Source: Bacteroidota bacterium (lineage in GTDB: Bacteria > Bacteroidota > Bacteroidia > Chitinophagales > Chitinophagaceae). Taken from it: 64,000 bases of DNA. Made by a program: the position numbers and the translations under genes. Below, one piece after another: positions 24,326-34,399 of this stretch (its first letter is position 1; the number at the start of each line of letters is the position of its first letter). The notes below the pieces were generated by a model. That model saw only the letters and a list, made by a program, of their open reading frames with translations, was not told the DNA's origin and made no database searches. Location: the NCBI GenBank assembly GCA_018268075.1, contig JAFDXH010000217.1, forward strand, positions 1-64,000, written 5' to 3'.

Positions 24326-26959
24326 ATGATGAAAAGTGCAGACATACGACAGGCTTTTTTCGATTTTTTTGAAGAAAAGCTTCACCAGATTGTTCCTTCG
24401 GCCCCGATAGTAATAAAAAACGACCCTACACTCCTTTTTACCAATGCGGGTATGAATCAGTTTAAAGAATATTTTTTAGGGAATACTGTACCTCCCTTCA
24501 GCCGCGTAGCAGATACCCAGAAATGCCTGCGGGTAAGCGGAAAACACAACGACTTGGAAGAGGTAGGCGTAGATACCTACCACCATACCATGTTTGAAAT
24601 GCTGGGAAATTGGAGTTTTGGAAATGCAAGCGAATTGCCCACACCCTATTTTAAAGAAGAAGCAATTGCCTGGAGCTGGGAATTGCTTACAAAAATATAT
24701 AACATACCCCTCCAAAATATTTATGTAACCATATTTGAGGGCGACGCTAAAGAGGGGCTGCCTAAGGATGAGGAATCAATAGCTTATTGGGAGAAATGGA
24801 TAGAAAAGGATCGTATAATCTTAGGAAATAAAAAGGATAACTTTTGGGAAATGGGCGATACGGGCCCCTGTGGGCCATGTACAGAAATACATGTTGACTG
24901 CCGAACAGAGGATGAGAAGAAAAAAATTGCCGGAAAATCATTGGTGAACAATGATCACCCACAGGTAATAGAAATATGGAATAATGTATTTATCCAATAC
25001 AATAGGAAAAAGGATGGCTCACTTGAAATGCTGCCAGCAAAGCATGTAGATACCGGAATGGGTTTTGAAAGGCTGGTGCGTGTATTACAAAATAAACAAA
25101 GCAATTATGATACCGATGTATTTACAGGTACTATAAATGTTTTGGAAGAAATTACAAGGGTAAAATATGATTATTCAGATTCGCGCCAGGCAATTGCTTT
25201 TAGGGTAATTGCAGATCATATCAGGGCTATATCCTTTCCTATTGCTGATGGCCAATTGCCATCCAATACCGGTGCAGGATATGTAATCAGGCGAATACTA
25301 AGGCGGGCTGTAAGGTATTATTTTTCTTATCTGGGAATACAGGAGCCTTTGCTTTACCAACTGGTACCATTGATTGCCACTCAGTTCGAACATGTATTTC
25401 CTGAGCTTTTTGCCCAAAAGGATTTTGTAAGCAAGGTAATCCATGAGGAAGAAAATAATTTTTTGAAAACTTTGGATGCGGGATTAAAAAAACTGAACCT
25501 GCTCATTTCAGCAGGAATAAATATTGATGGCACCACGGCTTTTGAATTATATGATACCTATGGCTTCCCGATAGACCTTACTACTCTTATTGCAACTGAA
25601 AATAAGTTGACAGTAGATATTCACGGGTTTGATCTTGAAATGCAGAAACAAAAGGACAGGAGCCGCGCCGCCGCCGCAGTAGATAAAGAAGACTGGATAT
25701 TATTAGGAGATCAGTTGGCGCCAAAATTTGTAGGATACCAGCTGGGCGAAGCAGAAGGCAAGATCTTAAAGTACAGAAAGACAACTACTAAAGGCAAAGC
25801 ATCTTACCAAGTAGTGCTGGATGTTACTCCCTTTTATGCTGAAAGTGGGGGGCAGGTAGGCGATACAGGATTGTTTATTTCAGGAAATGAAAAGATTCCG
25901 GTTTTAAATACCAAAAAAGAAAATGACCAGATAGTACACTTTGTAGATAAATTACCCTCAGATCTTTCAAAGAAAATCACCGCAAGAATAAATACAGAGA
26001 AGCGTAAAAGCATTAAAGCGCACCACAGTGCTACGCACCTTATGCATGCGGCCTTGCGTAAGGTATTAGGGCCGCATGTAGTACAAAAGGGAAGCCTGGT
26101 GAATGAAGATTCCTTACGATTTGATTTTGCACATTTTGCAAAACTTACCAAAGAGGAAATATCAAAGGTAGAGGCTATAGTAAATGAAAAAATTCGCGAA
26201 AATGTACCTGTTGTCATTAGCGAAATGAATAAGGAGGCTGCTTTAGCCACAGGCGCTATGGCATTATTTGGTGAAAAATATGGCGATACAGTTCGGGTGG
26301 TTACCATAGATCCTGCATTTTCTATTGAGCTTTGCGGGGGCACCCATATTTCATTCACCGGCGAATTGGGTTTTTTCAAAATTCTATCTGAAACAGCTAT
26401 AGGGGCAGGTGTGCGCCGAATTGAAGCTGTAAGCGGCTCAGCGGCAGAAAGGTTTATTCAACTTCATTTATCAGAGTTAGAAAGCATTCGTCAACTTTTG
26501 AATAATGCAAAGAGTGCAGAAAATGCAGTGAGTGCCTTGATGCAGGAGCATGATGTACTCAAAAAGCAGGTGGAAAAAATGGCTCACCAACAAATTGTGG
26601 CTTTGAAAGCTGATCTCTTGAAAAAAGTAGAACAAATAAATGGCGTACCCTTTTTAGGAGCTATCGTGGATTTGCCTGAGACGGCGCTCTTAAAAAAATT
26701 GACAGTTTTAATACATGGCGAATTGCCAAACTCCGTTATTTTATTATTGTCCACTAATGAAGGAAAGGTGCAAGTGGTATTGATGATAGACGATCAATTA
26801 GTGGCAACAAGGAATTTGCAGGCTCAAAAAATAATCAAAGATAAAATTGCGCCTTTAATTAAAGGGGGTGGTGGTGGTCAGCCTTCTTTTGCAAGTGCCG
26901 GAGGTACAGACAATAGCAGGCTTAGTGAAGTAATTGGTGCTGTAAAGGAACTGCTTTAG
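24326..26959 (+). CDS. alaS: Alanyl-tRNA synthetase
   Basis: This 877-residue enzyme charges tRNA-Ala and edits mischarged Ser/Gly. Class II catalytic core ~1-240 (TNAGMNQFKEYFLG, then GCGPCTEIH-like GPCGPCTEIHVDCR). The editing domain has HHSATH (566-571) and C670GGTH674, which are the zinc/editing residues. The C-Ala domain ends in a Gly-rich DHHA1 motif (KGGGGGQPSFASAGG). Length is standard. The start is either of two adjacent ATGs (24326 or 24329). Confidence 0.98.
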   Translation: MMKSADIRQAFFDFFEEKLHQIVPSAPIVIKNDPTLLFTNAGMNQFKEYFLGNTVPPFSRVADTQKCLRVSGKHNDLEEVGVDTYHHTMFEMLGNWSFGNASELPTPYFKEEAIAWSWELLTKIYNIPLQNIYVTIFEGDAKEGLPKDEESIAYWEKWIEKDRIILGNKKDNFWEMGDTGPCGPCTEIHVDCRTEDEKKKIAGKSLVNNDHPQVIEIWNNVFIQYNRKKDGSLEMLPAKHVDTGMGFERLVRVLQNKQSNYDTDVFTGTINVLEEITRVKYDYSDSRQAIAFRVIADHIRAISFPIADGQLPSNTGAGYVIRRILRRAVRYYFSYLGIQEPLLYQLVPLIATQFEHVFPELFAQKDFVSKVIHEEENNFLKTLDAGLKKLNLLISAGINIDGTTAFELYDTYGFPIDLTTLIATENKLTVDIHGFDLEMQKQKDRSRAAAAVDKEDWILLGDQLAPKFVGYQLGEAEGKILKYRKTTTKGKASYQVVLDVTPFYAESGGQVGDTGLFISGNEKIPVLNTKKENDQIVHFVDKLPSDLSKKITARINTEKRKSIKAHHSATHLMHAALRKVLGPHVVQKGSLVNEDSLRFDFAHFAKLTKEEISKVEAIVNEKIRENVPVVISEMNKEAALATGAMALFGEKYGDTVRVVTIDPAFSIELCGGTHISFTGELGFFKILSETAIGAGVRRIEAVSGSAAERFIQLHLSELESIRQLLNNAKSAENAVSALMQEHDVLKKQVEKMAHQQIVALKADLLKKVEQINGVPFLGAIVDLPETALLKKLTVLIHGELPNSVILLLSTNEGKVQVVLMIDDQLVATRNLQAQKIIKDKIAPLIKGGGGGQPSFASAGGTDNSRLSEVIGAVKELL

Positions 26960-27207
26960 CCAAAAGCTTATCAATACACATTTCGATATTGGCAATTTTG
27001 CTGCCATTTAAGTTTGTGTTGAATGTTATTTTATTGGTGCCATAGCAAAAGGAATATTGATTAATTAGGATATTTAAAAAACGCATATTAGTTTTGCGCT
27101 CGGACTTACTTATAACCACTTTCCTGATAAAAGGCCATTCTTATATCGGATGTTAAATATGGAAACTTCCAATTTATAAGAGCGTGTATTATTTTTTAAT
27201 TATAAAA

Positions 27208-27999
27208 ATGGTTAGAAGTATGAATTGTACTAAAATTTTCCTTGGCCTATTAATTATGCCATTCATTTTTTCATGTAGCAATACCCGCAAATTAGTTTAC
27301 TTTAATAATGTTGGAAATAACACCTTTGCCGGCGAAAGCAAGGCAGATAATATTTTGCTGGCACCCAATGATATATTAAGTATTACTATCAGTAGTCTTA
27401 ATCCTGAAGCATCGGCTATATTTAACCCCAAGAAGGAGTCGGTTACTAAGGCTACCACCGTTACGGGTTCTAATACAGAGAGCGGGGGGTACCTTATAGA
27501 TCCAGACGGAAATATTCAATTGCCGGTTTTAGGTAAGATAAAAGCTGCTGGCCTGAATAAGGCACAATTGAAGGACTACATTACTAATTTACTTCTTACT
27601 CAAAAATTATTAAAGGACCCGCTTGTAGAAGTAAGGTTTTTAAATTATGAAGTGACGGTATTGGGGGAGGTGGGTAGGCCTACGGTTATTACCGTGCCAA
27701 GCGAAAAAATTTCTATGTTAAAGGCACTTGGCCTTGCCGGAGATTTAACGATTTACGGCAGAAGGGACAATGTATTATTAATAAGAGAAGAGAATGGTCA
27801 AAGAGTTACCCGGCAAATAGATTTAACAGCAAAGGAATTTTTGGGTTCGCCATATTATTACTTAGAGCCCAACGATGTTGTGTATGTGCAGCCCAATAAG
27901 GCACGCGCTTCTCAAGCTACTATGTGGCCACAACTGGTTCCCATTTTATTAACCGGGCTTTCAGTGGTTGTAATTGTTCTTGACCGCGTTTTCCGGTAA
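27208..27999 (+). CDS. Polysaccharide export outer-membrane lipoprotein (Wza-like)
   Basis: About 263 residues from the ATG at 27208 (another possible start is 27220; the frame opens with GTG at 27184). A lipoprotein signal ends in a lipobox-like IFSC near residue 23. The poly-export domain (PNDILSITISSLNP, DPDGNIQLPVLGKIKAAGLN) and an SLBB domain (VTVLGEVGRPTVITVPSEKI) follow, with a C-terminal hydrophobic helix that would span the outer membrane. It forms the export channel for the polymer made by this locus, working with the Wzc-like kinase 31 nt downstream. A -7-like TAGTTTTG at 27089-27096 may drive it. Confidence 0.93.
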   Translation: MVRSMNCTKIFLGLLIMPFIFSCSNTRKLVYFNNVGNNTFAGESKADNILLAPNDILSITISSLNPEASAIFNPKKESVTKATTVTGSNTESGGYLIDPDGNIQLPVLGKIKAAGLNKAQLKDYITNLLLTQKLLKDPLVEVRFLNYEVTVLGEVGRPTVITVPSEKISMLKALGLAGDLTIYGRRDNVLLIREENGQRVTRQIDLTAKEFLGSPYYYLEPNDVVYVQPNKARASQATMWPQLVPILLTGLSVVVIVLDRVFR

Positions 28000-28030
28000 A
28001 AATATTTGATCACTTTCATATCAACTTATC

Positions 28031-30364
28031 ATGACACCCAAAGCCCCCAACCTACAACAGGAGGAAGAAAACCTTATTCAAAAAATTTTTGCTAAATACA
28101 TGCCTTATTGGCCGCTGTTTGTTATAGCTTTTATTCTGGCAGTACTTTCAGCGTGGTTATATATTAAATCGTCCACCCCAATATATCAGGCTACAGCTAC
28201 CCTTATTATTAAAGATGAAAAAAAGGGAAATGAAGAATCAAAAATTACGGAATCTCTGGATCAGATTTCTTCAAAAAAAATTGTTGAAAATGAGATTGAA
28301 GTATTACAGTCGAGAAAGCTGATGCAGGATGTTGCATCAAAACTCAATCTTTTTACTCCAATAAGTGAGAAAAAATCTTTCAAATATACTTCTGCATATT
28401 ACTCTTCGCCTATAATAGCCAAGGCACTTGAGCCCGAATTGCTCCAGTCCAAGGCTAATATCCCTTTAAGTTATGATGAGGCAAAGAAAACGGTAACAAT
28501 AGAAAATAAATATACTTACCCATTGGACTCAAGTGTAAATACCCCTTATGGTAAGATGGTATTTGCACACAATGACAATTATCAATCTGGCAACAATAGC
28601 AATCATCCCTATTTTCTTTCTATCTATAGTCCTCGTGAAATAGTACCCGGATTGTTAAGTAAATTAAAGGCAGAGCCTTCCGGAAAGCTTTCTTCAATAG
28701 TCAATTTAAGTTATTTGGATGAGGTGCCTGCACGAGCAGAGAAAATTTTGAACCAGTTAATTAATTCATACCGTCAATCTGAAATAGATGATAAAAATTC
28801 TTTGGCACGCAACACCTTGGAATTTGTAAATAAACGAATAGCATTGGTAACAGGCTCTTTAGATACAATTCAACAAAAAGTACAGGCTTACAAATCTGGT
28901 AAGGATGCGGTAGATATAAGCACACAGGGCCAATTATATCTTCAAAACGTAAGCCAGAATGACCAGAAGCTGGGCGATGTAAATAGCCAGATATCTGTAT
29001 TAAATCAGGTAGAAAGTTTTGTGAAAAACAGTAATAATAGTGAAGGGATTGTGCCCTCTACACTGGGCGTGAGTGATCCAATGCTTTCAGAATTGCTTAC
29101 CAAATTGAATGGGCTGGAGTTAGAATATGAAAAGGGTAAAGCCACCATAGGTGAGAATAACCCACGACTGCTGGAAATAAAAGATCAGATAACTAAGATA
29201 AAGCCGAATATCTTAAAGAACATCAATAGTCAGCAGAAGAGTTTGTATGCAATGAGAAATAATATTAGCTCTACCAACAGCAGCTATAACTCTATGCTGC
29301 GCCAAGTGCCACAAAAGGAACGTCAGTTGATAGACATTAGCCGTGAGGAGCAAAATAAGCGGGATATCTATCAATTTCTACTTCAGAAAAAGGAAGAAAG
29401 TGAAATAGCTTATGCGTCTTCCGTAGCCAATAACAAAGTAGTAGATTATGCAGAGGCGGGCGCCAACCCTGTTTCACCCAAAAAAATGATCATTTATGTG
29501 GGCGCTTTGGCATTGTTTATGGGGCTACTCTTGTTCTACATTGCCATCAAAGAATCAATGAATGGGAAGGTGCTGTACCGTCAGGAAATAGAATCCCGTA
29601 CCGAAATACCCATAATAGGCGAAGTGGCATTTGACAAGAGTAAAAAACCACTTGTAATAGAGGCAGGCAAGCGGAGTTTTATTGCAGAAGAATTCAGAAA
29701 ATTAAGGCTCTCTCTAACCTATTTAGGAATTGATGCTACGCATAAAAAAATTCTTGTTACCTCTAGTATTTCCGGAGAGGGCAAAAGTTTTATAGCCTCT
29801 AATCTTGCCATAAGCATGACGCTTACCGGCAAAAAGGTAGCGCTGATAGATATGGATTTAAACAACCCAACCCATGCCAAGATATTTAATTTAGAAAGTG
29901 GTGTAGGTGTTAGTGATTTTCTGCAAGGGAGAGCTAAAATAAGCGAAATAATTAAAGAACTTCCTACGTTTAAGGATCTGAGTCTGGTTACGGCAGGAAA
30001 TTTGCCTGAAAACCCTACCGAATTATTGTCGAATGGAAAAGTAGAAGGTTTAATTGAATATTTTGATAAAAACTATGATGTGGTGATTATAGATACCTCG
30101 CCTATGGTATTGGTAACCGATGGTTACCTGCTTACGCATCTTTGCGATGCCACCCTTTATGTAATCAGGCATGGATATACCCCCAAGATTCTGGTAAAGC
30201 GGATTGATGAAAATAATCAAATCAATCCAATCCATAACCCTGCTATTATTTTTAATGGGGTGAAGCAAAAAGGATATCTCGCTACAAATTACGGCTACGG
30301 ATATGGATATGATTATGTATATGGCCAGCAGAAGCCCAAAAAGGGCCTGTTTAAAAAATCGTAA
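28031..30364 (+). CDS. Polysaccharide co-polymerase and tyrosine autokinase (Wzc-like)
   Basis: A 777-residue inner-membrane protein. The Wzz domain is flanked by two transmembrane helices (~30-50 and ~487-507) around a large periplasmic coiled-coil region with a GNVR-like end. The cytoplasmic BY-kinase domain has the Walker A-like SSISGEGKS (578-586), Walker A' ALIDMD (604-609) and Walker B VVIID (D688). The C-terminal tail carries a Tyr cluster (Y754 onward, NYGYGYGYDYVYG), the usual autophosphorylation site. It controls chain length and opens export together with the Wza-like lipoprotein. No separate phosphatase (Wzb) gene is seen nearby. Confidence 0.95.
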   Translation: MTPKAPNLQQEEENLIQKIFAKYMPYWPLFVIAFILAVLSAWLYIKSSTPIYQATATLIIKDEKKGNEESKITESLDQISSKKIVENEIEVLQSRKLMQDVASKLNLFTPISEKKSFKYTSAYYSSPIIAKALEPELLQSKANIPLSYDEAKKTVTIENKYTYPLDSSVNTPYGKMVFAHNDNYQSGNNSNHPYFLSIYSPREIVPGLLSKLKAEPSGKLSSIVNLSYLDEVPARAEKILNQLINSYRQSEIDDKNSLARNTLEFVNKRIALVTGSLDTIQQKVQAYKSGKDAVDISTQGQLYLQNVSQNDQKLGDVNSQISVLNQVESFVKNSNNSEGIVPSTLGVSDPMLSELLTKLNGLELEYEKGKATIGENNPRLLEIKDQITKIKPNILKNINSQQKSLYAMRNNISSTNSSYNSMLRQVPQKERQLIDISREEQNKRDIYQFLLQKKEESEIAYASSVANNKVVDYAEAGANPVSPKKMIIYVGALALFMGLLLFYIAIKESMNGKVLYRQEIESRTEIPIIGEVAFDKSKKPLVIEAGKRSFIAEEFRKLRLSLTYLGIDATHKKILVTSSISGEGKSFIASNLAISMTLTGKKVALIDMDLNNPTHAKIFNLESGVGVSDFLQGRAKISEIIKELPTFKDLSLVTAGNLPENPTELLSNGKVEGLIEYFDKNYDVVIIDTSPMVLVTDGYLLTHLCDATLYVIRHGYTPKILVKRIDENNQINPIHNPAIIFNGVKQKGYLATNYGYGYGYDYVYGQQKPKKGLFKKS

Positions 30365-30500
30365 TTAATTTTTTATTAAGTCAAACCTGGCTAAAGGGCT
30401 GCTATTTTTCTCAAAAAAAATCTATTGACATCAGCATAAAAAAATGTGACTGAGAGTGGCGAAGCCATTCGAAACAAATTAAATTTAAAGTGAATATAAA

Positions 30501-30530
30501 TTGCTCATTTCTTAAGTTGCCCTATATTTC
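30501..30530 (+). promoter_or_regulatory. Possible promoter of the initiating transferase gene
   Basis: TTG at 30501-30503, 19 nt, then TATATTTC at 30523-30530 (one mismatch to TAnnTTTG). It would give a start near 30537, about 38 nt before the TTG start codon at 30575. The 210-bp gap after the Wzc-like gene supports a separate transcript, but I see no terminator in it. Confidence 0.3.
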
Positions 30531-30574
30531 TTTCAATATTAAAGCAAGTGTTTCTCTAACATTTTTCTCCAATT

Positions 30575-31966
30575 TTGAATAAACAATATGAACGATACCT
30601 CAAATTAATCCTCGTATGCTTGGATTTTATTATCCTTAATTTGATTCTTTTTTTGGGGCGGCTATTTTTTGCCAAGAGCCTTCCGGTAGAATACAAGCAT
30701 TCTTATACTATGTATAGCTATATGGCTAATGCAAACTGGGCAGTGCTTAGCTTCTTTGGTGCTACTTATGCTAAACGGATTATTCAGGAATTTGTAAATT
30801 TTCTAAAAAGAACGATTCAAATATATTTTGTTTGGATAATTCTTGTGCTGGGTTATTTATTTTTTACCCGCGAATTACTGCTTTCCCGATTATTTATAGC
30901 CCTTACTATTGCTGCTTTTGGCGTAGGCCTGCTATCAAGCAGGTTTCTTTATCTGGCAATAAGTAATTATTTAAAAACGCAGAAAAATTTAGTCAAAAAA
31001 GTAATGATTCTTGGGCTAAATGATACAGCCAGAAAACTTACAAGGTATTTGGAGGAGGAGGGAGTCAATACCCAAATAGTGGGCTATATAGAAGATGAAG
31101 ATAAGGTAACCCAATTGTCGCCTTACCCTGTGCTGGGCGGAATAGATCAGGCTCTTTCTATTTCGAGAAGCTTAGGTATAGAGGAACTGTACAGCACTAT
31201 AATGCCGGAAGAAAACGGAGGAATATACGACCTGATGTATCAGGCAGAGAAAGAATGTATCCGGTTTAAGATTGTGCCTAATTTATCCATATTTATCAAA
31301 AGAGATATTCACATTGATTACTATCGAGATCTGCCCATATTATCGCTGCGAAATGAGGCATTGGACGATGTAGGAAACAGGTTTAAGAAAAGAGCTTTAG
31401 ATTTAGCAGTTAGTATTCCCGTAATTATTTTTATCCTTTCATGGCTACTACCCCTATTAGGGTTGCTTATATTATTAGAATCCCGTGGGCCGGTTTTTTT
31501 TAAGCAAATGCGTACCGGCAAAAACCTAAAACCCTTTATGTGCTGGAAATTCAGAAGCATGCGGGTAAATAGTGATGCCAATAAAAAACAAACCACTAAG
31601 CAAGACCCGCGCATAACCAGAATAGGAAGAATTTTAAGAAAAACCAGCTTAGACGAGTTTCCTCAATTTATCAATGTATTTATGGGAGATATGAGCCTTG
31701 TAGGGCCACGGCCACACATGCTAAAGCATACCACCGACTATGCTGAGATAGTAGATGAATATTCCGTAAGGCAATTTGCCAAACCTGGCATAACAGGGTG
31801 GGCACAAATAAATGGCTACAGAGGCGAAATTACCAATGCTGACCAGATTCAAATGAGGGTAAACCTGGATGTATGGTATATAGAAAACTGGACACTTTGG
31901 CTTGATATTCAAATTTTATTTTTAACGGCTTATAAAATTTTCAAAGGGGATAATAAGGCGTATTAG
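30575..31966 (+). CDS. Undecaprenyl-phosphate sugar phosphotransferase (WcaJ-like)
   Basis: A 463-residue polyprenyl glycosylphosphotransferase that starts repeat-unit synthesis by moving a sugar-phosphate to undecaprenyl phosphate. Four N-terminal transmembrane helices (~8-130), a CoA-binding-like Rossmann domain (~140-240, VMILGLNDTARKL) and the C-terminal bacterial sugar transferase domain (KRALDLAVS, CWKFRSM, RKTSLDEFPQF, DMSLVGPRPHM) are present. The start is a TTG at 30575; the next in-frame ATG would remove the first helix. The sugar is probably glucose or galactose but cannot be read from sequence. Confidence 0.93.
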   Translation: MNKQYERYLKLILVCLDFIILNLILFLGRLFFAKSLPVEYKHSYTMYSYMANANWAVLSFFGATYAKRIIQEFVNFLKRTIQIYFVWIILVLGYLFFTRELLLSRLFIALTIAAFGVGLLSSRFLYLAISNYLKTQKNLVKKVMILGLNDTARKLTRYLEEEGVNTQIVGYIEDEDKVTQLSPYPVLGGIDQALSISRSLGIEELYSTIMPEENGGIYDLMYQAEKECIRFKIVPNLSIFIKRDIHIDYYRDLPILSLRNEALDDVGNRFKKRALDLAVSIPVIIFILSWLLPLLGLLILLESRGPVFFKQMRTGKNLKPFMCWKFRSMRVNSDANKKQTTKQDPRITRIGRILRKTSLDEFPQFINVFMGDMSLVGPRPHMLKHTTDYAEIVDEYSVRQFAKPGITGWAQINGYRGEITNADQIQMRVNLDVWYIENWTLWLDIQILFLTAYKIFKGDNKAY

Positions 31967-32017
31967 ACCTGTATGCGAATTGCCTTTGATTGGTAAAAAA
32001 AAAATTGCCGTTTTCTC

Positions 32018-32048
32018 TTGCTTGCTATTTTTAATTAATCTACATTTG
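32018..32048 (+). promoter_or_regulatory. Predicted promoter of the upxY-like gene
   Basis: TTG at 32018-32020, 20 nt, then TACATTTG at 32041-32048 (exact -7 consensus). The start would be near 32055. That leaves an untranslated leader of ~198 nt before the ATG at 32253, much longer than usual and containing the inverted repeat at 32089-32129. Confidence 0.45.
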
Positions 32049-32088
32049 CCCTCAACACACACATCCTGTATATCCTTTTTAAAGGCTA

Positions 32089-32129
32089 TTAACAAATGAG
32101 TTGATAATTTGTAAAATATCATTTGTTAA
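32089..32129. promoter_or_regulatory. Perfect 11-bp inverted repeat in the upxY-like leader
   Basis: TTAACAAATGA (32089-32099) and TCATTTGTTAA (32119-32129) are perfectly complementary around a 19-nt loop. It lies in the predicted leader of the UpxY-like gene, 124 nt before the ATG. It could be an RNA hairpin that pauses polymerase for antitermination, or a protein-binding operator. There is no T-tract, so it is not an intrinsic terminator. Confidence 0.5.
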
Positions 32130-32252
32130 ACTTTCCCAACAGTTAACGCTTAGTATTGTTTTTTTCAGACCTCTGGCATTATTATTCGTATTGAAGATAT
32201 GCCTAAAATAAACTGAGTTTGAACATTTTGGACAGTTTAAAAAACACCTTTT

Positions 32253-32771
32253 ATGGAAAAAAATTGGCATATACTATACACTAGGCCTTCTACCGAAAAA
32301 AAAGTTGCTGCTACCCTTGCAAAAAGGAAAGTAGAAGGTTTTCTACCTATTTGTAATAAAGAAAAAAATGAGGTCTTTTTATCTAAACAAGGCAAGGAGC
32401 CACTTTTTGCTGGGTATGTATTTGTATATGTACCTACAGAAATGCTGGAAGATGTACAAAAAGCATCCGGGGCTGTAAGCCTTGTATATTGGAAGGGGAA
32501 GCCCGCGATTGTATCTGAAAGTGATATTCAACAGATTAAAAATTTTGTGGAGTTGCATAGTACTGTAGAACTGCTTCCTATTGATGTGAATTCGAAAGAA
32601 GAAAGATCCCATATTAATAAATCGCCTATAGTAGTCGGTAATAAAAAATCTTCTACTTTTAGTCAAACTTTTAGAGTAATACTACCTACACTGGGTTATA
32701 TTTTGTCTGCCAAAGGTGAAATGAGGTTTAACACCAACGTAATACATCTGAACGAAAGGGCACTAAACTGA
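32253..32771 (+). CDS. UpxY-like NusG paralogue (specialised transcription antiterminator)
   Basis: This 172-residue protein has an NGN domain (WHILYTRPSTEKKVAATLAK through FAGYVFVYVP, ~4-95) and a degenerate KOW-like C-terminus (~125-172). In Bacteroides, UpxY proteins are encoded in capsule loci and prevent premature termination in the long leader of their own operon. Here it stands inside the locus, between the initiating transferase and the flippase, and probably serves the downstream genes. A long leader with an inverted repeat precedes it. Confidence 0.88.
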   Translation: MEKNWHILYTRPSTEKKVAATLAKRKVEGFLPICNKEKNEVFLSKQGKEPLFAGYVFVYVPTEMLEDVQKASGAVSLVYWKGKPAIVSESDIQQIKNFVELHSTVELLPIDVNSKEERSHINKSPIVVGNKKSSTFSQTFRVILPTLGYILSAKGEMRFNTNVIHLNERALN

Positions 32772-33028
32772 TTGCAGGTGTGATTGATTATTGAGTACCT
32801 GTTTGCTGCTAAGGAATAGCATAGAAGATTTATTTGTAACTCTATGGCAGAAATCCATTACCCATAATTCTTTTGTTCCAATCTATTTATCAAAATAGCC
32901 CACACGGCTTGCATTATAAAATGCACCCCTGACTGGAGATGGGAAAGTATAATTGTTTTTTACCTTTACATGATCAGATATTTTTTTCATTGGCGGCATA
33001 GTACCAATGATTGAAATCAAAAATTAGC

Positions 33029-34399
33029 ATGAAGAATACGGCGGCAATGGCTTTAAAAACGGTAACTGCATTTATAAATAAGGGGCAGGAGCGTAGCGTA
33101 AAAGCTAAGAAAAATATAATTGCATCTTTCCTAATCAAGGGGTTGGGTATAGCAATAAGTTTGGTATTAGTACCCTTAACTATAAGCTACATAGATCCGG
33201 CACGATATGGTATTTGGCTTACGCTCAGTTCTATGGTGGTGTGGTTTAGTTTTTTTGATATAGGGTTTGGAAATGGATTGCGCAATAAATTTGCGGAAGC
33301 ATTAGCCAAAGGCGAGCATGATTTGGCCCGAGTGTATGTAAGCACTACCTATGCTATTTTAAGCATCATAATAGGAGTAGTATTGGTTATTTTCTTTTGT
33401 GTAAATCCATTTCTCAACTGGGCTACTATGCTCAATACACCAAAAGAGATGGCCGGCGAACTGAGTATTTTAGCAATAATTGTTTTTGTATTCTTTTGCC
33501 TAAAATTTGTATTTCAATTGCTCACTACCGTTTTAACAGCCAATCAAGAGCCCGCAAAAGCCTCAGCTTTTGATTTTTTTGGAAGCCTACTTTCATTAAT
33601 AATAATATTTACCCTTACAAAAACTACTGAAGGGAATTTAATTTATCTCGGCATAGTATTAAGTTGCGTACCAGTTTTGGTGCTTTTAGCATCTAGCATT
33701 TGGTTTTATACCCATGATTATAAAAGGTATGCTCCGTCTATAAAGTTTGTAAAATTTACCTATGCCCGCAATCTGATGAGCCTGGGCCTTATTTTTTTTA
33801 TAATACAGATAGGAGCAATCGTTTTATTTAATACCAATAATATTATAATCACACAACTATTCGGGCCACAGCAGGTAACAGTATATGATGTATCGTATAA
33901 GCTGTTTTCGGTAGTAATTATGATATTTAGCATTATTGCCGGCCCATTGTGGAGCGCCTATACCGATGCGTATGTAAGAAATGATTTTGCCTGGATAAAG
34001 GGTACTATATCAAAAATGGAAAAAATATGGGGCGTAATGATTGTTTTTACTGTGGGGTTATTATTGGCATCGCCACTTATTTTTAAATATTGGATTGGAA
34101 AAAAAGTAACCTTCCCCTTTACACTTTCTATAGCAATGTGCCTATATGTGATAGTATATATCTGGCAAAATATTCATGTATTTTTATTGAATGGAATTGG
34201 AAAAATAAGGCTGCAGCTGTATCTGGTAATTATTACTAGCCTTATCAATATACCACTTGCTATATTTATGGCAAAAAAATTTGGGCTGGTAGGAATTACC
34301 ATTACGAGTACCTTTCTGTTTTTGGTAATGGGAATTATATTTTCCATCCAAACCAGAAAAATCTTGAACGGCACTGCTACTCATGTTTGGAATAAATGA
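33029..34399 (+). CDS. Polysaccharide repeat-unit flippase (Wzx-like)
   Basis: About 456 residues from the ATG at 33029 (an in-frame TTG at 33011 would add six). There are ~12-14 hydrophobic helices, with the Wzx/MATE-fold opening [20 protein letters not shown] and the conserved [20 protein letters not shown]. It would flip the lipid-linked repeat unit to the periplasmic side of the inner membrane. The stop overlaps the next start as ATGA. The 239-bp gap after upxY shows no clear promoter. Confidence 0.9.
   Translation: MKNTAAMALKTVTAFINKGQERSVKAKKNIIASFLIKGLGIAISLVLVPLTISYIDPARYGIWLTLSSMVVWFSFFDIGFGNGLRNKFAEALAKGEHDLARVYVSTTYAILSIIIGVVLVIFFCVNPFLNWATMLNTPKEMAGELSILAIIVFVFFCLKFVFQLLTTVLTANQEPAKASAFDFFGSLLSLIIIFTLTKTTEGNLIYLGIVLSCVPVLVLLASSIWFYTHDYKRYAPSIKFVKFTYARNLMSLGLIFFIIQIGAIVLFNTNNIIITQLFGPQQVTVYDVSYKLFSVVIMIFSIIAGPLWSAYTDAYVRNDFAWIKGTISKMEKIWGVMIVFTVGLLLASPLIFKYWIGKKVTFPFTLSIAMCLYVIVYIWQNIHVFLLNGIGKIRLQLYLVIITSLINIPLAIFMAKKFGLVGITITSTFLFLVMGIIFSIQTRKILNGTATHVWNK

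Noticed and set aside
25834-26379. 181-residue minus-strand ORF inside alaS
   Set aside because: Antisense shadow of the editing domain.
26922-27119. 65-residue minus-strand ORF between alaS and the Wza-like gene
   Set aside because: Overlaps the alaS 3' end, lacks any recognisable feature or start context.
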